In this document: in pieces, positions 27,044 to 35,347 of the stretch
How the letters are laid out: each line of letters begins with the position of its first letter
Position numbering within the stretch: position 1 is the first letter of the stretch
Assembly: GCF_004363215.1 (NCBI RefSeq)
Contig: NZ_SNYS01000005.1
Span: 62,001-126,000, forward strand
Length of the DNA: 64,000 bases
Origin: Methanimicrococcus blatticola
GTDB lineage: Archaea > Halobacteriota > Methanosarcinia > Methanosarcinales > Methanosarcinaceae
Reading direction: 5' to 3'
Made by a program: the position numbers and the translations under genes
The notes under the pieces: generated by a model
Database searches by the model: none
The model's input: only the letters and a program-made list of their open reading frames with translations
Told to the model about the DNA's origin: nothing

Positions 27044-27130
27044 TTTTCCTCAAGTTTGATAGGATGATTTAATTTATGATTGTTTTGCAAAGAAATGTTA
27101 TTATAGACTAAAACCGTCATGTGTTACACT

Positions 27131-28402
27131 ATGTCAGAAAATGACTTTGAAAATACTCAAAATTCACACAATTCCGTTTCAATAGAGAAATCGACTGACC
27201 CGGAGCAGCTGTCTTTGGAAAACAAAGAGTTGCATGAAAAGATTAAAGCGTTGACGGAAGAAGTTTCCACTGCTCAAATTGAGAACGGGGAATTGAAAGC
27301 AAATGTTCTGAAAATGACGCAAATCATTGAAGACCACCGCTGGGAAATCCGCCGCCTCAAAAATCAAATCGAAGACCTGACGAAAACACCGTTTTTCATC
27401 GCCACAGTCATGGAAATCTTTGATGATGAAGTGCTTATCAAATTGCACGGTAACAATCAGGAAATTTTAACGCACAAAGCACCCGACTTTGAAGACGATT
27501 TGGAACCGGGAATGCGTGTTGCGGTCAACGGCGCAGCTTATGTGATTATGGACATTCTCAGCCAATCAACAGATGTCCGCGCCCAGGTGATGGAACTCAT
27601 TCAGTCGCCGAATATCAGTTACGATCAAGTCGGCGGTCTCAGTGACGTCATTCAGGAAGTCATTGAAACAGTCGAGCTTCCGCTCACGCAGCCGGAACTG
27701 TTTGAGAAAATCGGCATTGAACCGCCTTCCGGCGTTCTTCTTTACGGAAGCCCCGGAACCGGCAAAACTTTGATTGCCAAAGCCGTCGCGACGCAAGCGA
27801 ATGCGACGTTTATTCGTATGTCCGGATCCGACCTTGTTCAGAAATTCGTCGGCGAAGGCGCCCGTCTTGTCAAAGATATCTTTGCGATGGCACGCTCAAA
27901 GGCACCGACCATTCTTTTCATTGACGAGATTGATGCAGTCGGCGGCACACGAACATTTGACGGCACCAGCGGCTCGGCTGAAGTGAACCGAACAATGCTT
28001 CAACTGCTCGCCGAGATGGACGGCTTTGACGGTCGCGGTGACGTTAAGATTATGGCAGCGACCAACAGAAAGGATCTGCTCGACCCCGCGCTTCTCCGCC
28101 CCGGTCGTTTTGACCGCGCGATTGAAGTGCCGATGCCTGAAGAACAGGCCCGCCTTGAAATCCTTCAAATTCACACAAGAAAAATGAATTTGGGACAAGA
28201 TGTTGATTTGGAAAAACTTGCCAAAGAAACGGCAGGATTCAGCGGTGCCGATTTGAACGCTGTTGCCCGCGAAGCCGGCATTTTTGTACTCAGAAGACGC
28301 GGCGACACCATAACAATGCAAGATTTAAAAGACGCGGTCAAGAAAGTTAAAAAAGACGAAGAAGAAAACAAATTGAACGCGCCGAATGATATGTTTGCTT
28401 AA
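27131..28402 (+). CDS. pan: Proteasome-activating nucleotidase (PAN)
   Basis: 423 residues from the ATG coding MSENDFENTQ. An N-terminal coiled coil (about 20-80), an OB domain (about 85-150), and one AAA+ domain with Walker A GSPGTGKT (about 206-213), Walker B FIDEIDAVG, and the arginine-finger region RPGRFDRAIEVP. PAN hexamers unfold substrates for the 20S proteasome. The C-terminus reads NDMFA: the usual HbYX docking motif (hydrophobic-Tyr-any) has Phe in place of Tyr, which may weaken or change gate opening. Confidence 0.95.
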   Translation: MSENDFENTQNSHNSVSIEKSTDPEQLSLENKELHEKIKALTEEVSTAQIENGELKANVLKMTQIIEDHRWEIRRLKNQIEDLTKTPFFIATVMEIFDDEVLIKLHGNNQEILTHKAPDFEDDLEPGMRVAVNGAAYVIMDILSQSTDVRAQVMELIQSPNISYDQVGGLSDVIQEVIETVELPLTQPELFEKIGIEPPSGVLLYGSPGTGKTLIAKAVATQANATFIRMSGSDLVQKFVGEGARLVKDIFAMARSKAPTILFIDEIDAVGGTRTFDGTSGSAEVNRTMLQLLAEMDGFDGRGDVKIMAATNRKDLLDPALLRPGRFDRAIEVPMPEEQARLEILQIHTRKMNLGQDVDLEKLAKETAGFSGADLNAVAREAGIFVLRRRGDTITMQDLKDAVKKVKKDEEENKLNAPNDMFA

Positions 28403-28508
28403 TGCAAATGTATCAACTTCTTTTATTTCCTTTTTTATTTCAAAATGTGATTTGTTTTTCTATTTTTAAAAAATCGTGACTCGTTTTTTAATTTTTTAAG
28501 GTCTGTGC

Positions 28509-28842
28509 GGCTCGCGCGCGGCGGCTGACCGGCAGCAGCAAACAGCAGCAGCAATGCAAACGGATAAAGTAGCAACAACGCAAACAGTAAGGTAGCCGCG
28601 GCTCCGTTCGCGCAAGCGAACGGGTGTGATAAGAAAGAGCAGATGCACGCAGCAAAACAGACAGCAAGTTGGCACAGTAAAGTAAGAAAGATGAGGTGAA
28701 AATAAATTAACTTGAAAAATCAGTTTTAAGTTTTTGCTGTATCCGATGAGTACGAATCCGCAAATTTCCGTTCCTCTCTTCGCTTTGCTCAGATCGAAAT
28801 CCGATTCGCTGCTTCGCACCGCCCGGGAACGAAAATTAGCGG
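28509..28842 (-). repeat. Dispersed intergenic repeat R1, copy 4
   Basis: Inverted relative to copies 1 and 2. The right end CGCGCGCGGCGG lies at 28511 onward, followed by a variable CAGCAGCAAA tract, the CTCCGTTCGCGCAAGCGAACGG hairpin, and the conserved block ending with the AATTAGCGG hairpin at 28842. Nearly identical to copy 1 over about 230 bp. It fills most of the gap 28403-28868. Confidence 0.85.
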
Positions 28843-28868
28843 GTGGTAGTTTGGAGTTTCCATAAATA

Positions 28869-29597
28869 TTATTGAGAAACGGTTTCCGATGAATTTGTTT
28901 TTTGAGAGCGAGAAATCCAATCGTAATACAAAAAGAAACTGACGATACCGCCTTTATGTGTTACTTTCAGGGCTTCAGGCCATTCTTTATCGCTGATTTT
29001 ATCGCATTCGGCCCAAAATTCGGCTTTTCTTTGGCGCTCTTCTTCAATCCATTTTTCTAAATTTTCCGCGCCGTTGTCTTTGATGTAATCATAAATTTTG
29101 ACGAAGTCGGCTTTGGCTTTCATTTCTTTAGAAGAAATGCGGCGTTTTAATGCTCCGGGAAGAACGACGGCGCCTTGATTGAGCGTTGTTTTGCCGTCTT
29201 TGTGTTCAAAATAGAAAAGCTCAAACGGGTTTTTGCCGAGAAGCTCTTTGCCGGTTTTTTTAACATCTTCGGCGTTGTTGAGATAAACTGCGAGAAAAGC
29301 GTTTCCGCGATTGAAACTCTCTTTGATTGCATGAAGAACTTTTTCATCTTCAAAAGTGTGTTTGCCGATGAAAACGATTGTAATATCGGTTTCATTTAAA
29401 AGTCCTGAAAGATCGGTGATTTCTGCATTTTGAAAAGAGTCGGGCGAACAGAGATTTGAAAGGTTTGAACCATTTGAAACTTTTGAGCCGTTTGAAACAT
29501 TTAAGCTGTTTGAAATATCATCCGATTGTGAATTAAAAATGTCGGAGACTCTTTGAAAATCATCGGAATCAAAACAAATAAACGCTTTTTCAATCAT
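28869..29597 (-). CDS. MTH538/ThsB-like TIR-family protein
   Basis: 242 residues. Elements of the DUF1863/MTH538 TIR-like fold: KAFICFDSDDFQRV at the start, DITIVFIGKHTFEDEKVLHAIKES (about 88-111), then a strand AFLAVYLNNAED and GKNPFELFYFEH. The loop after the first strand carries a Ser/Asn-rich insertion (NVSNGSKVSNGSN). The C-terminal half is helical and charged. TIR-like proteins of this branch include ThsB of Thoeris defence, but no ThsA lies next to it, so defence is only a possibility. Function otherwise unknown. Confidence 0.7.
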   Translation of the reverse strand: MIEKAFICFDSDDFQRVSDIFNSQSDDISNSLNVSNGSKVSNGSNLSNLCSPDSFQNAEITDLSGLLNETDITIVFIGKHTFEDEKVLHAIKESFNRGNAFLAVYLNNAEDVKKTGKELLGKNPFELFYFEHKDGKTTLNQGAVVLPGALKRRISSKEMKAKADFVKIYDYIKDNGAENLEKWIEEERQRKAEFWAECDKISDKEWPEALKVTHKGGIVSFFLYYDWISRSQKTNSSETVSQ

Positions 29598-29668
29598 ATA
29601 CCATCACCCAAACCGTCTTTCTGAAACAGCTTTCGCTGTGTGATGAGAAAACAAAAAATAAAAAATGA

Positions 29669-29743
29669 TGCTCCAGTCGGGATTTGAACCCGAGTCTTCG
29701 GCTCGAAAGGCCGGAATGATTGGCCGAGCTACACTACTGGAGC
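29669..29743 (-). tRNA. tRNA-Glu (anticodon UUC)
   Basis: 75 nt on the minus strand. The acceptor stem GCTCCAG pairs with CTGGAGC, discriminator A. The anticodon loop CTTTCGA gives TTC; the anticodon stem CGGC/GCCG is four clean pairs plus one mismatch at the top. T-arm CTCGGGTTCAAATCCCGA. A T-rich run (from about 29664 downward) follows on the transcribed strand. Confidence 0.94.
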
Positions 29744-29820
29744 ATATTGGATATGCCATTCGTTTTTTATTTAAAGAGGTTCACGCTTCCTTATTTTAGG
29801 GCTTGTGAACAGAGCATAAC

Positions 29821-29870
29821 AAGGAATCGCTGGTATATATACATTTTGGTTATTCCGTCCGCGATTCCTT
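29821..29870. other. 10-bp inverted repeat followed by T-run
   Basis: AAGGAATCGC (29821-29830) and GCGATTCCTT (29861-29870) form a perfect 10-bp dyad with a 30-nt loop, with TTTTTT after it on the plus strand. The loop holds TATATATA, which on the minus strand could be the TATA box of tRNA-Glu. It could be a terminator for a plus-strand transcript, but no such gene is visible in 29744-29969. Confidence 0.4.
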
Positions 29871-29969
29871 TTTTATTTAAATAAGAATCAATTGAATGAT
29901 TTATAAAAATAAAAATTAACGAGAACAAAATAAACAAAAAAAGAAATTGTTTTGAGAAACGTTTACACG

Positions 29970-31058
29970 TTAATCAAAAACAAGATCTCCATCATCTTCA
30001 TCGGCAAATTCATACTCGCCGGCTTCCATTTCTTCAAGGAATTCGGGCGGCATTTCAACTTCGCCGTGTTCGGGTTCTGCCGCATCGCTGTTGTAACCCA
30101 TCGCCGCATAAAGCTGCTCAGGAGTTTCATGGAGATTCATAATCCAAAACGTTAATGCGGGACAATATTCGGGACGACACTCGCCAATGCAACCGGTGCA
30201 CGGGGAGAACATGCCCTTCACCATCAAAACATCGTAATTTCTTTTGCGTTCTTCGGCGACCGTCTTTAAAAGATAAGTCTTCGTTCCGCCGGAAACGGCT
30301 TCTTCACGAATAATCTGATCCGAATCCAGCAATTTTTTCAAAATGCGGGAACATTTGCGGCTGTCAATACTCAGCTGTTTCCAAATTTCATTCTGATAAA
30401 CACCGCCGGGCGTATCTTTAATCAAATTGTAAACACGCGTTTCAATGTCAGCACCGTCATCAGATTCCGCAGCTTCGGCTTCCTTATCCTTTTTGCTTTT
30501 TCGGCCGGGCTTTTTCGCCGGAGCAGCCGTTTCACCGATATCAGAATCAACCGCAACGTTGTCAGCTTCAGCGTCATCCGCTTTTGCCTTGCGCGTGTAT
30601 TTGCGCTTGGGCGCAGGCTCTTCCACTTCAACAGCTTCTGTCGCCGGTTCGGCTTCCTCTGCCGTCTTGGACTTGCGCGTTGTTGAAGCTCTTGTTTTTT
30701 TGACAGGTTCTTCTTCGGCCGGAACGGTTTCTGCAGCTTTAGGCTTTCTTCCGCGTGTCTTCTTGACAGGCTCTTCTGCAATTACTTCCGGCTCATCTTG
30801 AGCGGCTGCCGCTTTGGTTGCGGCGGTTTTCGTTGCAGCGGTTTTCGTTGCAGTAGCTTTAGTTACAGTAGCTTTAGTTGCAGTAGCTTTGGTTGCAGTC
30901 GTTTTGGCGGCTGTTGTTTTGGATGTTGCGGTCTTTTTTGCAGGTGCCGTTCTTTTAGCGGGCGCCTTTGCCTCTTCGGCCTCAACCACGACAGCTTCCG
31001 CTTCCTCGCTTTTGGTACTCTTTTTCTTTGTACTCTCTTTTTTAACAGTTGTGCTCAT
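29970..31058 (-). CDS. Winged-helix protein with Lys/Ala/Thr-rich N-terminus and Cys cluster
   Basis: 362 residues. Residues 1-200 are low-complexity and basic, with repeats such as TKATATKAT and KKTRGRKPK, an AT-hook-like GRKP and EEPVKKTR; they resemble histone H1 tails and would bind DNA. A winged helix follows (about 208-270; VYNLIKDTPGGVYQNEIWK, RILKKLLDSDQIIREE), then a four-cysteine cluster CTGCIGECRPEYC (about 285-297) and an acidic tail. Winged helix plus Fe-S-type Cys cluster recalls the RPC34/TFE-beta transcription factors, but this is a guess from layout. Confidence 0.65.
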   Translation of the reverse strand: MSTTVKKESTKKKSTKSEEAEAVVVEAEEAKAPAKRTAPAKKTATSKTTAAKTTATKATATKATVTKATATKTAATKTAATKAAAAQDEPEVIAEEPVKKTRGRKPKAAETVPAEEEPVKKTRASTTRKSKTAEEAEPATEAVEVEEPAPKRKYTRKAKADDAEADNVAVDSDIGETAAPAKKPGRKSKKDKEAEAAESDDGADIETRVYNLIKDTPGGVYQNEIWKQLSIDSRKCSRILKKLLDSDQIIREEAVSGGTKTYLLKTVAEERKRNYDVLMVKGMFSPCTGCIGECRPEYCPALTFWIMNLHETPEQLYAAMGYNSDAAEPEHGEVEMPPEFLEEMEAGEYEFADEDDGDLVFD

Positions 31059-31126
31059 GATGTTCTCCTTTGAAGATTTAGCTTAAGTATTCGGAAAAAA
31101 CCGACAGCTAAAGAGAGCTTGAGAGT

Positions 31127-31351
31127 TTATTCATCGACCGGCGTAATCAAAATGATATTATTGCCTCTCAAAACGACTGACTTGAGTGATCTTTCCTTTT
31201 GGCCGTTGACGATTTCAAAGGTGTCAACCAAATGGAGATTCATGTAGTCATCTACCGTACTGAGTGTTCCTTCAAGGAGGTTGGTGTCGCCTTTCATTTC
31301 AACAAGAACACGTGATCCGACAATTTTCTGAACTTTTTTATTTGGGAACAA
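31127..31351 (-). CDS. Sm-like (LSm) RNA-binding protein
   Basis: 74 residues from a TTG at 31349-31351, chosen because AGAGGGAT lies just upstream and the Sm fold begins here (FPNKKVQKIVGSRV). Sm1 is seen in LVEMKGDTNLLEGTLSTVDDYMNLHL and Sm2 in VLRGNNIILITP. LSm rings bind U-rich RNA and tRNA fragments. An in-frame extension upstream (to 31417) is not conserved in character. It lies between the winged-helix and DUF3467 genes. Confidence 0.85.
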   Translation of the reverse strand: MFPNKKVQKIVGSRVLVEMKGDTNLLEGTLSTVDDYMNLHLVDTFEIVNGQKERSLKSVVLRGNNIILITPVDE

Positions 31352-31537
31352 AATAATCCCTCTCTTTTTGACTTGGATAAAAATCGATTCAATGCGAAAA
31401 TCTGAAATTTTTCTCAAAATATAAATTTTAAAAAAAGAATTTAGATTCCGGCATTTAAAATTGCATTTATTGCATATAAATGTTTATAGATGAAGCATAA
31501 ATGAAGCATAGACGAGGCACAAATAAAGCGGATACGT

Positions 31538-31924
31538 TTAAGCGTATCCGTCCAACACGGTGCTGTCGCTGTCTGCCGTTCCTTTGGAATTTGCTTTCGG
31601 AACGGATTGACCTTTAATCTCACCGAATTTGCTTTCATAATCTTTGACATTTTGCGTGAGCCAGCGGGCAAGTTCTTTGGCCGCCACCGGAGAGAGAATG
31701 ACTTCTGTTCCGATTTTGCGCTGAATTTTTTTAACGCCGTTTCTCTGACCGAGCTCCGGATCATCATTGTAGAAACTGACTCTGAAATCGTAGATGTTGT
31801 TGACACCGATTGCGCCGATGGCGTAAAAACGCTTAAAGTCTTCCTCTTTGGAAACTTCAATTACAATTTCAATCGGCTGTCCGGGTTGTGCCGGCACATT
31901 TTGAGGAGTATTTTCGTCCGTCAT
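31538..31924 (-). CDS. DUF3467 family protein
   Basis: 128 residues. It matches the small DUF3467 family: FYAIGAIGVNNIYDFRVSFYND (about 34-55) and EVILSPVAAKELARWLTQNVKDYE (about 73-96). A second long frame on the same strand (31441-31860) is a shadow. Function unknown; the fold appears to be all-in-one alpha/beta with an N-terminal Pro/Gln tail. Confidence 0.82.
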   Translation of the reverse strand: MTDENTPQNVPAQPGQPIEIVIEVSKEEDFKRFYAIGAIGVNNIYDFRVSFYNDDPELGQRNGVKKIQRKIGTEVILSPVAAKELARWLTQNVKDYESKFGEIKGQSVPKANSKGTADSDSTVLDGYA

Positions 31925-32110
31925 GATATCGCCTGTTTTTATGAATTCGAATAAGTTGATTGAATGATTTTACATTATTTAAGTATGTTTCATATATTCT
32001 CTATATATTACGTTTTTTGACAAATATTTCGGTGATTTGTTTCAACAATTCAATCATTTCAACAATTCAATAATTCAGCAATTGTAACCGTTTCAATGAC
32101 TTTATTGTTT

Positions 32111-34600
32111 TCAGCCGCGTATTTTCACGCGCAATTCTTTCGCTTCTTTTGCCAACCCGTCTTTCTTCATTGTTTTGGCAATCAGCTCCACCGCTTCCAA
32201 ATTTCGAACAGCGTCTTCCAAATAGGAAAAAACGTCACCGACATAAGCCGTAATACCGTATTCGGATTCAAGTTCCCGAATGATTGCAATCGGCTCAAGT
32301 CCTTTCATTCGAAGCAACAGAATTCTTTCAGAAAACTTCCGCTCGGCACAGCCGCAGTACGGCGATTCCTTGCAGGAACAGACAAACATATCGCTTGCGA
32401 AATTGAGAAGCAGTTTCTGATATTTCGGGCTGACTTCCCTTAAAACAGCACCGTCAAAGATAATATCTAAAAACGCCCCTTGGAAAACACGAGACGGCAG
32501 ATTCATTCGAAGATCTTTGGAAATCTGTTCGGCATATTTGAACGTCGCGCCCGAGAAAAATTCTAAATTCGTAATGATGCGAAGCGCTGAAATATTCGCT
32601 TTGATGGAATCCGTAATCATGAATGTTTTTGAAACCGACAGGAAATGCGCCGACGCAATTTGTCCGAGTTCTGTTTGAGTCACATTTTGTCCTTTGAGTT
32701 CAATGAAACGATATTTCTGAAGCTTGAGCAGCATTATATTTTCATTGATTGACCCGAACATTGTTGACAATATTTTCATTAAATCCGATTTGGAAGACGT
32801 GACTGAAACAGAAGCTAACAACTCTTCCAATTGATTTTCTTCATTATAATCGAAATCGTCATCTAAAAGTGTTCCTTTCAAAAGCCCGACCGCGATGTCT
32901 TCTTCGGATTCCTTAGTTCCCGACGAATATGATTTCCCGGGAACCGGCATTAAAACAACAACGCCGCGATCATGGTAATCCGGACGTCCGGCACGGCCGC
33001 TCATCTGCAAGAAATCCTGAACGGTCAGCCAATCAATGCCCATTGCCAAGGATTCAAAAATAACTTGCGACGCCGGAAAATCAACGCCTGCCGCAAGTGC
33101 CGCTGTTGTGACGACAGCCGGAATTTCGCCTTTTCCGAATTTTGTTTCAACGATTTTTCGCTCGCGCTGATTCAATCCGGCATGATAATAAGCAGACGGC
33201 ATCGACAGTGAATTTGAAAGGGTTTGGCAATTGGCGCGTGAGTTTGTGAAAATAATCGTTTGCCCGCGATGTCCTTTGGATGACTTTTGATTCCATTCGT
33301 CTTGAATCAGCTGTGTCATCAAACGGTTTTTTTCATGTTCCTGAACAAAAACCAAATGACGGTCAATCGGAACGGGGCGATGTTCGTAAAGAACGAGATT
33401 CGCGCCGAGTTTTTCGGCAAAATAATTCGGATTGCCGACGGTTGCGGAAAGATAAATGAATTGCGCGTCCGGCACTGTGTAACGCAGTCGTGCGATGAGA
33501 CCGTCTAAGCGATGGCCGCGTTCGGTGTCGGTGAGCATATGAACCTCGTCAATGACGACCGTTCCGACCTGACCGAGCGCATCAGCGTTGCCGAGGCGGA
33601 GAAGATGGTCGATTCCTTCGTATGTGCCGACAATGATATCGGAATCGAGCGTCTTTTTCATGAACGTTGTTTCTTTGGTTTTAATCATCTCGGCGCCGAT
33701 TCGAATGGATGTTTTGAGTCCGATTTCGTTGTAGCGCGTTGTGAATTGATCGTATTTCTGGTTGGCAAGCGCAACGAGCGGAACGAGGTAAAGCATTTTT
33801 CCTTTTTTGGAAAGAACGTTTTCAACGCCTGCGATTTCGCCGATGAGCGTTTTTCCGGTGGCTGTCGCTGAGACGATCATTAAATTCTGATGTTTCAAAA
33901 GACCGGCATCAACGGCCAGCGACTGAACAGGCATGAGGTCTTTTGATTTTTTGAGAAGCAGATCTTTTAACCGTTTGTGAATCGGAAGCGATTTAATCGG
34001 CGTTTTCTTTTCGTCTTTGGAAGAGACGACCGTATCGTATTTTGTTGTCGCGTCATCTAAATGATCGGCGTTGAGCATGGAAAGCGTTTTGTCAAAATCT
34101 TTGGTGCGGTCCATGACGCGGTCAAAGAAATCCATCGTGGAATCACCCATATGATGCTTAGAATTGCGAAGCGCTTTTTTGAGCTCGTCTTTTGCGCAAT
34201 CGGGGCAGATGAATTCTTTGCCGTATTTGACGGATGATTTGTTGAGAAAATTGAAGCGTTTTTGAAGGAGGCAATGGCGGCAGATTTCAACGACATCGAA
34301 TTTCGCCTGATACGCTTTGAACATATCTTCAAGTTCGCCGCGGTTTTTGGCCGACGTTTCTTTTGAAACCATAATCCGGTTTGCCTTTTTCAAAAGTTCG
34401 ATAAAATCCTTTGTCGGGTAATATTCTTCATCGGTGAGCACTTTTCCGTTTTTCTTCAAAACCCGAATTTTATGCGGGCGGAATCCGGCTGTATTTTGTT
34501 TCAGCTCCAGCTCCCCAACCCACAAGGGCTCCCGTTTTTTGTCAACAATGACCATGACCGTGAAAGTTTTTCCCTTCCCGGCAAAAAGGATCCATAACAT
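32111..34600 (-). CDS. Ski2/Hel308-like DEAD-box helicase with extra N-terminal domain
   Basis: 829 residues from the ATG coding MLWILFAGKGKTF. The N-terminal 215 residues form a separate domain with a Cys-containing element, CRHC...CPDC (about 106-135), consistent with zinc binding (DUF5814-type). The helicase core: SATATGKTLIGE (motif I), DEVHMLTD (motif II), SATVGNPNYF (motif III), FTNSRANC, and QMSGRAGRPDYHDRG (motif VI). A C-terminal Cys/helix region with CSCKESPYCGC (about 745-755) follows. Probably an SF2 helicase in DNA or RNA metabolism; exact role unknown. Confidence 0.85.
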   Translation of the reverse strand: MLWILFAGKGKTFTVMVIVDKKREPLWVGELELKQNTAGFRPHKIRVLKKNGKVLTDEEYYPTKDFIELLKKANRIMVSKETSAKNRGELEDMFKAYQAKFDVVEICRHCLLQKRFNFLNKSSVKYGKEFICPDCAKDELKKALRNSKHHMGDSTMDFFDRVMDRTKDFDKTLSMLNADHLDDATTKYDTVVSSKDEKKTPIKSLPIHKRLKDLLLKKSKDLMPVQSLAVDAGLLKHQNLMIVSATATGKTLIGEIAGVENVLSKKGKMLYLVPLVALANQKYDQFTTRYNEIGLKTSIRIGAEMIKTKETTFMKKTLDSDIIVGTYEGIDHLLRLGNADALGQVGTVVIDEVHMLTDTERGHRLDGLIARLRYTVPDAQFIYLSATVGNPNYFAEKLGANLVLYEHRPVPIDRHLVFVQEHEKNRLMTQLIQDEWNQKSSKGHRGQTIIFTNSRANCQTLSNSLSMPSAYYHAGLNQRERKIVETKFGKGEIPAVVTTAALAAGVDFPASQVIFESLAMGIDWLTVQDFLQMSGRAGRPDYHDRGVVVLMPVPGKSYSSGTKESEEDIAVGLLKGTLLDDDFDYNEENQLEELLASVSVTSSKSDLMKILSTMFGSINENIMLLKLQKYRFIELKGQNVTQTELGQIASAHFLSVSKTFMITDSIKANISALRIITNLEFFSGATFKYAEQISKDLRMNLPSRVFQGAFLDIIFDGAVLREVSPKYQKLLLNFASDMFVCSCKESPYCGCAERKFSERILLLRMKGLEPIAIIRELESEYGITAYVGDVFSYLEDAVRNLEAVELIAKTMKKDGLAKEAKELRVKIRG

Positions 34601-34743
34601 TTGATATCTCAAAAGCGGAAGGGGTTTAAATATTTTTCATAGTTGAAAACCGAGAAACGGATTTTAAAAGATTTGAAAACCATAGCAAAACTTTTGAAAT
34701 TTAAAAACGAGGGATGCATTTTTTGAATTTGTAAATACCCATG

Positions 34744-35308
34744 AGGCTCGCGCGCGGCGGTGCGGCAGCAAAACGGAAACGGTAAGGTGGCGACAGCAAA
34801 ACGGAAACGGTAAGGTGGCGACAGCAAAACGGAAACGGTAGGTAACAGCAGTAACGCGAACAGAAGGTAGCAGCAGGAACGCGAACAGAAGGTAGCAGCA
34901 GGAACGCGAACAGAAGGTAGCAGCAGGAACGCGAACAGAAGATAGCAGCAGGAACGCGAACAGAAGGTAACAGCAGTAACGTGAACAGAAGGTAGCAGCA
35001 GTAACGCAAACAGAAGGTAGCAGCAGTAACGCAAACAGAAGGTAGCAGCAGTAACGCAAACAGAAGGTAGCAGCAGTAACGCGAACAGAAGGTAGCAGCG
35101 GTAATGCGAACGGAAGGTAGCAGTGTCCACGTTCGCGAAGCGAACGGCTGCCATTAAAATGAGCAGATGCACGCAACGATGCAGACCCACATGGAAATAA
35201 GATTTGACACTAACTCCGCTTCTTAGTTTTTGCTGTATCGGCTGAGTACGAATCCGCAAATTTCCATTCCTCACTTCGCTTTGCTCAGCTCGGAATGAAA
35301 ATTAGCGG
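34744..35308 (-). repeat. Dispersed intergenic repeat R1, copy 5, expanded
   Basis: Largest R1 copy: right end GGCTCGCGCGCGGCGG at 34744, an expanded internal minisatellite, the hairpin block with CGTTCGCGAAGCGAACGG (35131-35148), the conserved GCTGTATCGGCTGAGTACGAATCC block and the left hairpin CCGCAAATTTCCATTCC...GGAATGAAAATTAGCGG ending at 35308. Occupies almost all of the gap between helicase and cobT. Confidence 0.85.
34836..35125. repeat. 25-bp minisatellite inside R1 copy 5
   Basis: About eleven units of exactly 25 bp, each containing CAGAAGGTAGCAGCAG and AACGCGAA, starting at 34861 and every 25 bp to 35111. Variants differ at one to three bases. A distinct 28-bp unit (2.7 copies, with AAAACGGAAACGG) precedes it at about 34763-34845. 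Long Leu/Cys-rich frames here are artefacts. There are no spacers, so it is not CRISPR. Confidence 0.92.
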
Positions 35309-35347
35309 TGGTTGAAGGGGGTTTAAAATTAAAAAGAAAACGGAAAA

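Noticed and set aside
30445-31086. Antisense frames over the winged-helix gene
   Set aside because: Val/Ala-rich shadows of the Lys/Ala/Thr repeats.
34836-35125. Possible CRISPR array
   Set aside because: Units are contiguous 25-bp copies with no spacers and no cas genes near.
34609-35274. Leu/Cys-rich frames of 102-221 residues
   Set aside because: Produced by a 25-bp minisatellite that shifts frame each unit; all three frames are open, so it is not a gene.
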